A DNA stretch of 64,000 bases, taken from the NCBI RefSeq assembly GCF_012027615.1, contig NZ_SNUT01000003.1, positions 1-64,000 of the forward strand, written 5' to 3'. Position 1 is the first letter of the stretch. Every line of letters begins with the position of its first letter. The position numbers and the translations under genes are program-made. This DNA is from Thermococcus sp. 21S7 (GTDB taxonomy: Archaea > Methanobacteriota_B > Thermococci > Thermococcales > Thermococcaceae). Below are positions 9,313 through 18,022 of this stretch, piece by piece. The notes beneath the pieces are model-generated. The model was not told the origin of the DNA. It did not search any database and worked only from the letters and a program-made list of their open reading frames with translations.

Positions 9313-10556
9313 GGCACCACCTCCGCAGTTTCTGAACCGATGTTTATAACGGTTTCCCTAAAGCGGAGGTAATAGTACAGGGTTATCAGCACGCTCGGAA
9401 CGGTGAGGGCCAGGATTATCACAGTGGTTCCAGCGGCGTCGAGGAGGGGTCCAACGAGGGCCATACCCAGCGGCGTCGTTGCCATCATCACCGTCTCAAA
9501 AGCCGTGAAAAATCTGGAGCGAACCTCATCTGGAACCGCCTTCTGGAGCTTTGTGAAGAGCGGGATGTTAACCAGGGTGTTGAAGAACCCTATCAGGCCG
9601 ATTATTCCCAGCAGGGAAGGATAGGCGAATCCACCGAGTGCAGGGTGCGTCACGAAAGCCAGACACATGATGCTGAAGAGCTGCACAAAGATTGCATGGA
9701 ACAGAAAGTCCTCCGACCTCTCCCCGAGCTTGAGCGCTATGAGGAGGTTTCCGGCCAGCGCCCCCAGGGTTGCCGTCGTCTCGACGCTGCCGAACTTGAC
9801 CGCGGAGAGGCCCAGCTCGATCCTGGCGAGGTAGGGAATGACCACCGCGAACACCGGGTTGAGGAGGGTGTTGAGCAGTATCCCAAAGCTCACGAACACC
9901 ATGAGGTTTTTTGAGTTCCTCATGAAGCGGAAGCCTTCGAGCATGTCGTCCCAGACCTCGCGGATGTTTGAGAGCTCCCGCGTTTCCCTGCGGTACTCGA
10001 TCAGGATTTCGAAGAGGCCGGAGCCGAAGAAGCTGACCGCGTTTATCAGGATAGCCAGCTTAATGCCCCCGAAGGCGTAGATTAGCCCGCCGAGGATGGG
10101 GCCGAGTATCCTGAGTACCTGTCCCCCGCTCTGCAGTATCGAGTTCGCCCTCGCAAGCTGTTCCCTCCCCACCAGGTCGGGAAACATTCCGACTATGCCG
10201 GCCGAGAAGAACGCCCCCATAACGCTCATCGCCATCTGGACTGCCAGGAGCTGGTATATTCCCAGCAGGTTGAACCCTATGACCGCGAAGAGGAGGACTC
10301 CCCTCGCTATATCGAGGCCGTACATGAGCTTCTTCCTGTCGTAGCGGTCGCCTATCACTCCGGCTATGGGGTTCACCAGCAGTCTCGGAACCAGCTCGGC
10401 CATTATGAATAGGCTCATCATCGCCCCGCTGCCCGTCTTGTCGAGCACGTAGAGCGGAACGGCCACATCCTGCACGACCCATCCGGCCTGTGAGATCCAC
10501 CTGCCCACGGTGTAGAGCCAGAAGTTCCGGCCCATCCCCCGGAAATCCTCGAACAT
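9309..10556 (-). CDS. MFS transporter, paralog of the downstream gene
   Basis: 415 residues from ATG 10556, with 12 predicted membrane spans and MFS motif A in GVIGDRYDRKKLM. Strongly similar to the next gene, so the pair arose by tandem duplication. A GTG at 10583 is in frame, but the GGGGGTTAGTGGAG directly before 10556 supports the later start; the paralog also begins close to the common GRNFW. The 36-bp AT-rich spacer upstream holds a small dyad (10583-10600). It is fourth or fifth in the ArsR operon, after the DUF4097 gene. Efflux of a toxic or envelope-active compound is the likely role, by analogy only. Confidence 0.88.
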   Translation of the reverse strand: MFEDFRGMGRNFWLYTVGRWISQAGWVVQDVAVPLYVLDKTGSGAMMSLFIMAELVPRLLVNPIAGVIGDRYDRKKLMYGLDIARGVLLFAVIGFNLLGIYQLLAVQMAMSVMGAFFSAGIVGMFPDLVGREQLARANSILQSGGQVLRILGPILGGLIYAFGGIKLAILINAVSFFGSGLFEILIEYRRETRELSNIREVWDDMLEGFRFMRNSKNLMVFVSFGILLNTLLNPVFAVVIPYLARIELGLSAVKFGSVETTATLGALAGNLLIALKLGERSEDFLFHAIFVQLFSIMCLAFVTHPALGGFAYPSLLGIIGLIGFFNTLVNIPLFTKLQKAVPDEVRSRFFTAFETVMMATTPLGMALVGPLLDAAGTTVIILALTVPSVLITLYYYLRFRETVINIGSETAEVVP

Positions 10557-10582
10557 CTCCACTAACCCCCGTATATTTCTCA

Positions 10583-10600
10583 CTTAATTACCGAATTAAG
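10583..10600. repeat. AT-rich inverted repeat between DUF4097 and MFS genes
   Basis: CTTAATT and AATTAAG form perfect 7-bp arms around ACCG, and the flank continues with repeated AATTAA units to about 10620. It is the only sizeable spacer inside the operon. It could be an RNA hairpin that adjusts MFS expression, an internal operator, or a weak terminator; sequence alone does not decide. Confidence 0.4.
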
Positions 10601-10619
10601 TAATTGAAGAATTAAAGAA

Positions 10620-11273
10620 TTAAATCAGCTCGACCCTCACGTCGCCGTTCACGGTGCTGGCCCTGACCTCGAACTCGCCCGTTCCTATAACGGGGTCGTC
10701 TGGGTCTATGCCGACCAGCCTAACATCTCCGTTGACCCTCTTGCTGACTATCCTGGCATCGCAGAACTCGGTCAGGCGAAGCACGATATCGCCGTTGACG
10801 CAGCTTACCTCGACGTCCCCCTCCAGCTCCTCGATGGTAAGCTCGATTTCCCCGTTCACGGTGGAGGCCTTCAGAGGGCCGGCGACCGTTAGGTGGGCCC
10901 GTATCTCGCCGTTCACGGTGCTGAGCTTCTCAGCCTCGCAGTCCTTCAGGTCTATCTCGCCGTTTACCGTCGTGACGTCCTCAAAGCGCACGCCCCTGGC
11001 CTTAAGCTCGCCGTTCACGTTCTTCGCGCTTATCAGAACGTTCCGAGGAACCTTCACCTCTATCTCCGCCCAGCCGCTCTTCCTGCGCAGGTTCAGGAAC
11101 CCTTTCTTCGGGTCTTCTATGATGACGAGGCTACTTCCCTTCTGCTCAACGGTGACCTCCACCTCGCCGTGGACGGTGTAGTTCACCTCGGCGTAGTCGT
11201 TCTCCCAACCTTCAATCTCGATCTGACCGTTGGTGGCCTTTATATCGACTTCCCGGACGTTTTCAAATATCAT
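10620..11273 (-). CDS. DUF4097-type beta-helix repeat protein
   Basis: 217 residues made of short repeats ending in TVNGEI or VNGDV (at least seven copies between about residues 15 and 215), the pattern of DUF4097/polymer-forming beta-solenoid proteins. No signal peptide or membrane segment is seen, so it is probably cytosolic or membrane-associated through partners. DUF4097 proteins are commonly found next to membrane proteins and HTH regulators in envelope-stress loci; their biochemical role is not established. ATG 11273 overlaps the stop of a 45-codon ORF as ATGA, implying coupled translation. Confidence 0.82.
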   Translation of the reverse strand: MIFENVREVDIKATNGQIEIEGWENDYAEVNYTVHGEVEVTVEQKGSSLVIIEDPKKGFLNLRRKSGWAEIEVKVPRNVLISAKNVNGELKARGVRFEDVTTVNGEIDLKDCEAEKLSTVNGEIRAHLTVAGPLKASTVNGEIELTIEELEGDVEVSCVNGDIVLRLTEFCDARIVSKRVNGDVRLVGIDPDDPVIGTGEFEVRASTVNGDVRVELI

Positions 11274-11407
11274 ATCAAACCCTCCAGCGGATGAAGTTCA
11301 AAATCAAAGAGGGGCCTCTCGTGCCCCGTCCTCTTTTCGCAGTCTTCCTTCCCTCCCCCCGGGGCGGCAAGGGCGCCCTGCACCTCAGGGATTACTGCAG
11401 TCTCCAT
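11270..11407 (-). CDS. Candidate 45-aa small protein in the ArsR operon
   Basis: ATG 11407 opens a 45-codon frame ending in TGA at 11272-11270. The stop overlaps the DUF4097 start as ATGA, and the start lies 5 bp after the stop of the upstream membrane-protein gene, behind GGGGTGAG. The product starts METAVIPEVQGALAAP, then GGGKEDCEKRTGHE and ends RPLFDFELHPLEGLI. It is soluble, has a single Cys and no recognised domain. Its exact fit between two operon genes is the main evidence; without it the operon would have an odd 139-bp gap. It may be a real small protein or a translational-coupling ORF. Confidence 0.55.
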   Translation of the reverse strand: METAVIPEVQGALAAPGGGKEDCEKRTGHERPLFDFELHPLEGLI

Positions 11408-11412
11408 CCCAC

Positions 11413-12714
11413 TCACCCCAGGTAGGCGGTCAGCTCGTCGAGGAGCTCCTTCACGCGCCTGTTGAGCAGGGTTCTGTCTATGCCGAGGCCCTCTATCAGC
11501 TCGGCGCTCTGCTCCTCCACTATCTCCTTCGCCTTCCTGACCACCAGCTTGTAGGCGTCGCCGTTCTCTATGGTGTACGTTTTGCCACCGGTCCTTATGC
11601 GAACCGTGCCGTCTCTGGCGGAGATTACGACGTCCTCGATGCGTATCTTGGCCCTCCCCCTGCCGACGCTGACCGAGACGTCGCCCGAGCGCAGGGATAC
11701 CGTCTCACCAAGGCTGAGGCTCTCGCTTCCGCTCCTGTACACGACCCTCTCACCGTCGACTTCGATGGAGTACTCGTCGGTCTGAACCTTCAGCCTCTCG
11801 CCGACCTTGGTGAGCTGGAAGCCGTTGCGGAGCTCCTTGATAGTCAGCATGTCCTCAGGGGGCATCTCAGGGTTGCCCTCGCGGAACCTCATCGGGCCTA
11901 TCTTGACCTCCTCACCACCCGGTGTCTCTATGACCTCGATGAAGGGCAGCTTCACGTACTCGAAGCCCTCACCCTCGTAGACCTTGATGAAGCCCAGGTC
12001 AACCACGCTGTCCCTCTTGCCCCTCTGGTAGAGCCTCTCTGGGTTCACGAGGTCGTTCACCCTTGAGACGAAGCCGGGGTCCGCGGAGGTCTTCCGCCCG
12101 GCTATCTTCTCCTCTGTCCACACGATGACCGGGCTGAGGAGCCTCTTCGTCACCCTACCGAGCGGCGTATCGGCCTCGACCGTGACCTCCCCGTCCACAA
12201 CCCAGCCGACCCTCTTCCTTCCGAACTTCACGGGATAGGCCTTGCCGGTTCCCTTGAGCTTCACTTCGCCGAAATCGGCGCCTTCGAACTCGTAGGCCTT
12301 GCCTTCAACTTTGATGTCGAGCTTTCTCTCGTCAAACTTTGCCAGCAGGATTCCCGCTATGAGAAGGACGACAGCGTAAGCGAAGGCCGTTCCCGCGTAG
12401 TCGTGGAGGGCTTTGCTCATTCCCAGCCACTGTCCGAAGAACAGGAATATGCTCGTCCAGAAGAAGCCCTTGGCCAAGGCAAAGACTATCCCACTTATCG
12501 TCACCCCGAACCACTTGCCCACCGCGAGCAGCTCGAAGGCGAACAGGAGCGCCACTATGGCGTAGACCAGCTGGTCGTTGTAGGCCTCAAGCCTCAGCGG
12601 CCCCTTGAACAGCCATGCGATGAGCAGTATCGCCGTGAGGGCTTTGAGGTACTCCGCTATCTTAAACCTTGGCCCTTCGTGCGGGACGGCCCGATACTTC
12701 CAACTAAAACTCAT
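11413..12714 (-). CDS. Membrane-anchored protein of unknown function
   Basis: 433 residues. Four hydrophobic segments in the first 140 residues (ALTAILLIAWLF, LVYAIVALLFAFELLAV, GIVFALAKGFFWTSIFLFFG, AYAVVLLIAGILLA) precede a long soluble domain of about 290 residues rich in alternating charged/hydrophobic beta strands, e.g. DVSVSVGRGRAKIRIEDVVI, resembling the repeated strands of the DUF4097 neighbour. I do not recognise the family. It overlaps the ArsR-type regulator by 4 bp (ATGA), so the two are co-translated. Gene order suggests a sensor or scaffold for the two exporters, which is inference only. Confidence 0.8.
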   Translation of the reverse strand: MSFSWKYRAVPHEGPRFKIAEYLKALTAILLIAWLFKGPLRLEAYNDQLVYAIVALLFAFELLAVGKWFGVTISGIVFALAKGFFWTSIFLFFGQWLGMSKALHDYAGTAFAYAVVLLIAGILLAKFDERKLDIKVEGKAYEFEGADFGEVKLKGTGKAYPVKFGRKRVGWVVDGEVTVEADTPLGRVTKRLLSPVIVWTEEKIAGRKTSADPGFVSRVNDLVNPERLYQRGKRDSVVDLGFIKVYEGEGFEYVKLPFIEVIETPGGEEVKIGPMRFREGNPEMPPEDMLTIKELRNGFQLTKVGERLKVQTDEYSIEVDGERVVYRSGSESLSLGETVSLRSGDVSVSVGRGRAKIRIEDVVISARDGTVRIRTGGKTYTIENGDAYKLVVRKAKEIVEEQSAELIEGLGIDRTLLNRRVKELLDELTAYLG

Positions 12715-13121
12715 TCTTCCACCTCCTCAAGGGCAGTTATTATCTCAAGCAAGCGCAAAAAGAGACGTCCGTCGGGCGATATTTCGTACCTTTCTCCCTT
12801 CCTTACCATCCGGGTTTTCACCAGGAGCTTCAGGTGGTGGGAGACCGTGGGGCTTTCCACCCCAAGGGCATCCTTTATCTCCTTGAAGCCCATCGGCCCC
12901 TCGGAAAGCATCTTCAGGATCCTTATCCTGTCCGGGTTGGCGAGGGCCTTGAGGGTCTTGGCAGCCCTTTCCTCGTCTATCTCGGGCAGGCTCCCACCTT
13001 CAAGCTTTCTCCTGAGGCGGGCCTTTATTGAGAGCATGACCTCATCAACGGGGTCAATGCTTTCCTCCAGCACCTCCAGCCTTTTCTTCAGCTCTTCGAG
13101 CTGAACTTTGAGATCCTCCAT
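12711..13121 (-). CDS. ArsR-family winged-helix regulator
   Basis: 136 residues. A coiled-coil N-terminus (LKVQLEELKKRLEVLEESI) is followed by a winged helix: KTLKALANPDRIRILKMLSEG, then GFKEIKDALGVESPTVSHHLKLL (recognition helix) and RKGERYEISPDGRLF (wing). No cysteine metal site is visible, so it is not a classical metal sensor. ATG 13121 follows GGTGGTACC. It is first in the operon with the membrane protein, small ORF, DUF4097 protein and two exporters. A 31-bp palindrome sits over its expected transcription start, pointing to autoregulation. Confidence 0.9.
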   Translation of the reverse strand: MEDLKVQLEELKKRLEVLEESIDPVDEVMLSIKARLRRKLEGGSLPEIDEERAAKTLKALANPDRIRILKMLSEGPMGFKEIKDALGVESPTVSHHLKLLVKTRMVRKGERYEISPDGRLFLRLLEIITALEEVEE

Positions 13122-13132
13122 GGTACCACCAG

Positions 13133-13163
13133 GTACAGATTTTTGTAGTACAATTTTCTGTAC
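13133..13163. promoter_or_regulatory. Palindromic operator of the ArsR-type operon
   Basis: A 31-bp near-palindrome centred on 13148. Outer arms GTACAGA and TCTGTAC and inner TTGTA/TACAA are symmetrical around the central G; 24 of 31 positions match their reverse complement. The minus-strand TATA box CTTTTATATACC lies at about 13179-13191, so transcription should start inside the palindrome, 12-40 bp before the regulator ATG. This placement fits repression by the ArsR-type product. Confidence 0.7.
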
Positions 13164-13267
13164 TTAACTAGTGCGCTAGGTATATAAAAGTTTATCGGTT
13201 GACGGCTGCACTGGGTAAGAGGTGCATTGAAATACCTGGAAGATGAGGGAAGAGAAAAGCAGTTGAA

Positions 13268-13756
13268 TCAGTTCCCTGCGGAAAGTTCGGCCTCTATAGT
13301 CCTTATTTCCTCATCCAGTATATCGCGTATCTTCTTGAGGAGTTCCAGGTACTCAATCACGGTCTCCCTGTCCATGACCTTTCTCTCCCCCATCCTCTCA
13401 AGCTTTTTCTTCAGGGCTTCGTGATAGTTGATTGACGTGTACAGAACCCGAAGGGCCAGTTCGTTGGAAGTTTTCAGGTAATCGAGGCCCCTCTCGGTTA
13501 GACTGTATTTTACGCGCCTCACCCTGCCCCGGTACTCCTCGCGGGGCTCCAGAAGGCCCTCCTCGACCATCTTGTTGAGTATCGTGTACAGATTGCTGTG
13601 GCTGGGCTTCCAGAGGCCGATGGCCAATTTCTCAAGCTCTTTCAGTATCTCGTAGCCATGTGCTTCTCCCTTCAGGCCAACTATGACCAAGATTATGTCC
13701 TTCAGCGGGACCGTGAAGAGGCCCTTGATTATCCTGCGCTCGACATTCTCCCCCAT
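13268..13756 (-). CDS. PadR-family transcriptional regulator
   Basis: 162 residues from ATG 13756, which follows GGTGGTGAC. A PadR winged helix spans about residues 10-95: LKDIILVIVGLKGEAHGYEILKEL, then KPSHSNLYTILNKMVEEGLLE and RRVKYSLTERGLDYL. A long helical dimerisation tail follows (HEALKKKLERMGERKV, LLKKIRDILDEEIRTIEAEL). The longer reading frame to 13906 crosses the shared promoter region and is not credible. Divergent from the RND exporter gene, which it most likely represses, as PadR proteins usually control an adjacent efflux pump. Confidence 0.9.
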   Translation of the reverse strand: MGENVERRIIKGLFTVPLKDIILVIVGLKGEAHGYEILKELEKLAIGLWKPSHSNLYTILNKMVEEGLLEPREEYRGRVRRVKYSLTERGLDYLKTSNELALRVLYTSINYHEALKKKLERMGERKVMDRETVIEYLELLKKIRDILDEEIRTIEAELSAGN

Positions 13757-13770
13757 TGTCACCACCATGG

Positions 13771-13833
13771 TCGAAAGTTGAACCACAATCCTTATAAATG
13801 CTTCTCTCAACGACATGTCGAACTTTGACATGT
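13771..13833. promoter_or_regulatory. Divergent padR/RND promoter region with candidate PadR sites
   Basis: CTTATAAATG at 13789-13798 can serve as a TATA box in both directions. GACATGT occurs at 13812-13818 and 13827-13833, giving ATGT-N9-ACAT, near the ATGT-N8-ACAT pattern known for PadR operators. Related 11-mers TCGAAAGTTGA (13771) and TCGAACTTTGA (13818) lie about 20 bp on either side, near the two predicted start points. Binding by the PadR product is inferred. Confidence 0.5.
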
Positions 13834-13872
13834 TTGAATTCATCATGGTAATGAACGATAATGGTGGTGGAG

Positions 13873-16800
13873 ATGGCTTGGAACGAGTGGATAGTGAAGC
13901 ACGCAAAGGCCATCGTGGCCCTCTGGATTATCGTGGTCATAGCCGCGATGCCCCTTGCGGCAAAGCTGAACGACCTCACCAACTACAGCACGGACCAGTT
14001 CCTGCCCAAGGACGTGGAATCCGTCAAGGTGCAGGATATCCTCACAAAAGAGTTCCCAGATTTCGCGGCCAGCGACAACCGGACGTACATGATAGTGAGC
14101 GGAGTGAACGTGAACGACCCCGCGACGCGGGATGCATATGAGCGCTTCAAGGCCGAGGCGAAGCCCTACGGCTCGAACTTCACCTCCTACTACGATGCCG
14201 TTGACATGCTCCACAACAAGTCCTACGAGATAGCGCTCAACCTCACCAAAACGACCGCCAACCTGACCGGAATCTTCTACGGCTCGGCAATCAACGCCAG
14301 CAGCACTTACGGAACACTCCTTTCTCAGATTGAGAACCTCAGCGTTCAGGTAGGGGAACTCAACGAAACCGTCCCCCAGCTTGCAGGGGCATACCTCGCG
14401 CTTGAGGCCAACCTGAGCGTTCTCTACAACCAGAGTCTAGCCCTCAGGGAAGCACTCAATCAGACGGATTTAGCCTACGTTGAACTCCACAGAAACCTCA
14501 TCAGCGCAAGCGAGCAGTTGAGAACGCTGAACTCAACGATAGCAGGCCTTAACGCGGGCCTCTACAGCCTGCGCGAGAGCTACGCAGAAACCTACCTGGG
14601 AACGATAGGCACCTATGACGCCCTCGTTCAGGCAGGAGCCTATGAGAGCGGCCTGGATGGGGCAACGGCGAAGGCGATAGCCACCCATCTCGGCGTTCCC
14701 GCCGAGTTCGTCTACGCGGTTTACAACGCCACCTACCCGGCCTACTCCGCCTACGGGGCCGGTGCAATAACCGACGGCTTCTTGGCCAACGTTACCAAGG
14801 CGATGGTTCTCGGCCAGATCAGCGACCCGATGCAGAGAACCCTCGCGGAGGCCTACTCGTTTGCATTCTACCGGGGTGTCCTGACGTTTGATGGACAGGC
14901 AGGGAGCAGCTACACCCTCATTCAGCTCGGCGAGAACGCGGTTAGGCCCGTTGATGAGATAGCGAACAACGCCCTCAAAAACCTCCCGCTCGTCATCGAA
15001 GGGGCTGGGGGGAGCTACGAGGTTCCGGGCTTCGGAGAGATTCCCGCCAGCACGCTGGCCCGCATCGTCAACGTCTCGATAAGCCTTGGGGAGAATCCGG
15101 GCGATTCAGTGGTCGAGAACGCAGCGGTTAGGGTCGCCAAGGCCCTCATGGAAGGAAATCCGCTCCTCCAGCTGCCGAACGCAGAGGAGATACTGAGAAC
15201 ACTCCTGATCAATGGCCCGACGAGGAGGCTTGAGGTTAATCTCCTCGCAGGTGCTCTAAAGGAAAGGCTCCCTGACGAGCAGAAAGTTCTCGCCGAGCCT
15301 ATAGCAAGGACAGTCGTCAGCTTCGACGCCAACGCCACAGGTGTTTTAGCTAAGAACCCGGGAGTACTCAGGAAGGCGACCGTTGCCCTGCTGGCTGAGC
15401 TTATGAAGGAACAGGGCGTTGAGCTCCCTGAGAGCGTTATTAACAAGGTCTACGACTCCAACGGGAACGTCGCCCCGATTGCGAGGGAGATTCTGATTCA
15501 AAAGACCTCCGAGGAGGTCGGGAGCGAGGAGGTTGCCGAAACCATCGTCGATGCGGTTCTTAAGAACCCCGAGGAACTGGAGAAAGGCAAGGGCGTTAAA
15601 GAGACCGTCAAGGAGATAATCACGAGCCTGGCCGGAGACGTCCCGATAGACCTCGGCAGGGCTGTGGACGATGTTTACGCAGGAAAGAATCCGGAGGAGA
15701 TAGCCTACAGCCTGTTCGAGCAGGGTGTCGATGAGAAGCTCGCCGACGTCAGCGCGCCGGAGGACGTCAAGGAAACGCTGAGGGAGTTAATGCTCACCGT
15801 CGCCAGGGACTATCCGATGAGAGACTCCGACATAGAGCCCCTTGTGAAGGCGAAAACGGTGAAGCTCGTCGAAAAGTTCGTGGGGGAGATTGACCTCGGG
15901 GTTCCGCTCCACATAAACGCGACCGAGCTTGTGAAGGTCGCCTTCGAATTCAGGGACGACCCCGATGCCATCACCAAAGAGGACGTCGGGCCCATTGAGG
16001 AGCAAGTCTACCCGTCCATTTACAGCCTCGCAAAGAGCTACATCGGCATGCTCAAGGGCAAAGACAACACCACGATGCTCATCCTGTTTAATCCAAAGGG
16101 ACTTGAGGGCGTCAGCGACATTGAAAAGCAGAGCAGGGTTCAGTACGAGAACTCAATCAAAGCAAAGGAGGTAGCCGTGAGGGAGTTCAGAACGGTCTCG
16201 CAGAAAGTCGAGGTATACGTAACCGGAACGCCCATTCAGACCTACGAGGCCATCAAATACGGCAAGGAGGACAACGACAAGACCACGAAGTTCAGCATCG
16301 TTGGGGCGCTCCTCGTACTCCTTATCCTGATGGGGGTGGCGCTGCTAGCGACGCTCCTGCCCTTCACCGGCGTCGCGACGGCAACGCTCACCGCGCTGGG
16401 AATCCTCTACCTGCTCGCAAAGGGCGACTATCTGGACGTCGGGAGCTGGGCCCAGATGCTCACCGTCACGACGGCGCTTGGCCTCGGAATAGACTACTCG
16501 ACCTACTACCTCCACCGCTTCAAGGAGTACCTGGCGGAAGGCTACGACCACAACAGGGCGGCGAGTGAGGCGCTAAAGAGGGCAAAGGACGCGGTTCTGG
16601 CCAGCGCATCAACCGACATCATAGCCTTCGCGAGCTTCATCCTGGCCTGGGAGTTCCCGATATTCAAGACCATCGGCATGATAGCACCCCTGGCGGTCAT
16701 CGTAGTCCTCCTCGCCAGCCTGACGTTCATTCCGGCTATAACGGTTCTCATAGGCGACAAACCGGCCTTCTGGTGGCCGAGGCACATCGAGCACCACATC

Positions 16801-17937
16801 GAGAGGGTGGACATCCACGAGAGGAGCAGAATCGCGGAGTGGGCCGTCAAGCACGCCAAAGTGGTCGTCATCATAGCGCTCCTCGTGGCGGTTCCGGCGG
16901 CCTACAACTTCGTCAACTTCAACGGAACCCACGACATAAAGCTGTTCATCCCCAAGGACAGCGAGACCTACAACTTCCTCCAGCTCAGCGAGAGCACGGT
17001 CGGTGCGGGTGTTACATCCCCGACCTACGTCGTGATTGACCTCGGCCACCCCCTCAGCGACGGCGACCTCAAGATCATCAACGAGCTCGCGGACAGGGTA
17101 TCCTCGGTTGACGGCGTCGAGTACGTCTATACCCTCACCCAGCCCTATGGAAGGCAGGTGAACGTCAGCGTGGACGAGCTGAAGAGCCTTGGCGGAAACC
17201 GCTACATCTCGGAAGACGGCACCAAAGTGCTGATACAGGTTACCGGGAAGTACGAGGCCACCGACGACCGCTCCAAGGACATGGTGAGGGAGATAAGGGA
17301 TATAGTGAAGGACGAGGAGAAGTCGGGAGCAATAAAGTCCGGAATGGTTGGCGGAAGCACTGCACTGGCGCTCGACCTCAGCGACCTCATCAACGACGTC
17401 TTCTGGCACAGAATCTTCCCGGTGGCGCTCCTGCTGATGTTCCTCTCGCTGATACCAACGCTCAAGGGACTGCCCGCGGTCATAACCACAATAGGCACCA
17501 TAGCGGTCGGCGTGCTCCTCAGCATAACCGTCTCCAGCTGGCTCTTCGAGAGGGTCTTCGGCCAGCAGGTCATGTGGTTCCTGCCCATGATGGTCTTCAT
17601 AGTGCTCATGGGAGTCGGCATAGACTACAACAGCTTCTACCTGGTCAAAGCCAGGGACGAGTTCGAGCGCAGGAGTGCGAGAGACGCGCTGGTGGTCGCC
17701 GCCGGAACGATGGACACGCTGGTCGTCGGTCTCGCCGCCGTGCTGGCGGTGACCTACGGCTCGCTGATGACCGGGGCGACGTGGGGAATAAGGGAGATAG
17801 GCTTCGCACTGGCCATCGGAGTGCTCTTGACTGCCACAGCGGCGGTCTACTTCATCGGCCCGGCCACGATGGCCCTCTTCGGTGAAAAAGCCTGGTGGCC
17901 ACTGCACAGGACAAAAAAGGAGCCTAAGAAGGAATGA
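13873..17937 (+). CDS. RND superfamily (MMPL-type) exporter
   Basis: 1354 residues. TM1 (AIVALWIIVVIAAMPLAA) is followed by an unusually long external domain of about 770 residues, partly helical. Five membrane segments follow, containing GLGIDYSTYYLHRFKEY near residue 875, then a second external domain (about 1005-1165) and another membrane block with GVGIDYNSFYLVKARDE near 1255. The paired GxGxDY motifs carry the proton-relay Asp of MMPL/HpnN transporters. ATG 13873 follows GGTGGTGGAG; the in-frame ATG at 13861 is upstream of that site. Both halves are in one chain, so it may work alone. Substrate unknown, perhaps lipids or hydrophobic toxins. Regulated by the divergent PadR gene. Confidence 0.92.
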   Translation: MAWNEWIVKHAKAIVALWIIVVIAAMPLAAKLNDLTNYSTDQFLPKDVESVKVQDILTKEFPDFAASDNRTYMIVSGVNVNDPATRDAYERFKAEAKPYGSNFTSYYDAVDMLHNKSYEIALNLTKTTANLTGIFYGSAINASSTYGTLLSQIENLSVQVGELNETVPQLAGAYLALEANLSVLYNQSLALREALNQTDLAYVELHRNLISASEQLRTLNSTIAGLNAGLYSLRESYAETYLGTIGTYDALVQAGAYESGLDGATAKAIATHLGVPAEFVYAVYNATYPAYSAYGAGAITDGFLANVTKAMVLGQISDPMQRTLAEAYSFAFYRGVLTFDGQAGSSYTLIQLGENAVRPVDEIANNALKNLPLVIEGAGGSYEVPGFGEIPASTLARIVNVSISLGENPGDSVVENAAVRVAKALMEGNPLLQLPNAEEILRTLLINGPTRRLEVNLLAGALKERLPDEQKVLAEPIARTVVSFDANATGVLAKNPGVLRKATVALLAELMKEQGVELPESVINKVYDSNGNVAPIAREILIQKTSEEVGSEEVAETIVDAVLKNPEELEKGKGVKETVKEIITSLAGDVPIDLGRAVDDVYAGKNPEEIAYSLFEQGVDEKLADVSAPEDVKETLRELMLTVARDYPMRDSDIEPLVKAKTVKLVEKFVGEIDLGVPLHINATELVKVAFEFRDDPDAITKEDVGPIEEQVYPSIYSLAKSYIGMLKGKDNTTMLILFNPKGLEGVSDIEKQSRVQYENSIKAKEVAVREFRTVSQKVEVYVTGTPIQTYEAIKYGKEDNDKTTKFSIVGALLVLLILMGVALLATLLPFTGVATATLTALGILYLLAKGDYLDVGSWAQMLTVTTALGLGIDYSTYYLHRFKEYLAEGYDHNRAASEALKRAKDAVLASASTDIIAFASFILAWEFPIFKTIGMIAPLAVIVVLLASLTFIPAITVLIGDKPAFWWPRHIEHHIERVDIHERSRIAEWAVKHAKVVVIIALLVAVPAAYNFVNFNGTHDIKLFIPKDSETYNFLQLSESTVGAGVTSPTYVVIDLGHPLSDGDLKIINELADRVSSVDGVEYVYTLTQPYGRQVNVSVDELKSLGGNRYISEDGTKVLIQVTGKYEATDDRSKDMVREIRDIVKDEEKSGAIKSGMVGGSTALALDLSDLINDVFWHRIFPVALLLMFLSLIPTLKGLPAVITTIGTIAVGVLLSITVSSWLFERVFGQQVMWFLPMMVFIVLMGVGIDYNSFYLVKARDEFERRSARDALVVAAGTMDTLVVGLAAVLAVTYGSLMTGATWGIREIGFALAIGVLLTATAAVYFIGPATMALFGEKAWWPLHRTKKEPKKE

Positions 17938-18022
17938 CCAACCCATTTATTTCTTCTTCCCCCACCCCCTTTCATTTTTTCGTACTCGACAGACTTTTAA
18001 ACGCTGAACCACAGGTTCAAGC

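Noticed and set aside
13757-13906. 50-residue N-terminal extension of the PadR protein
   Set aside because: It crosses the shared promoter and both operator candidates; ATG 13756 has a proper GGTGGTG site.
16609-17946. 445-residue minus-strand ORF inside the RND exporter
   Set aside because: Antisense shadow of the conserved exporter sequence, rich in His/Arg/Glu, no domain.
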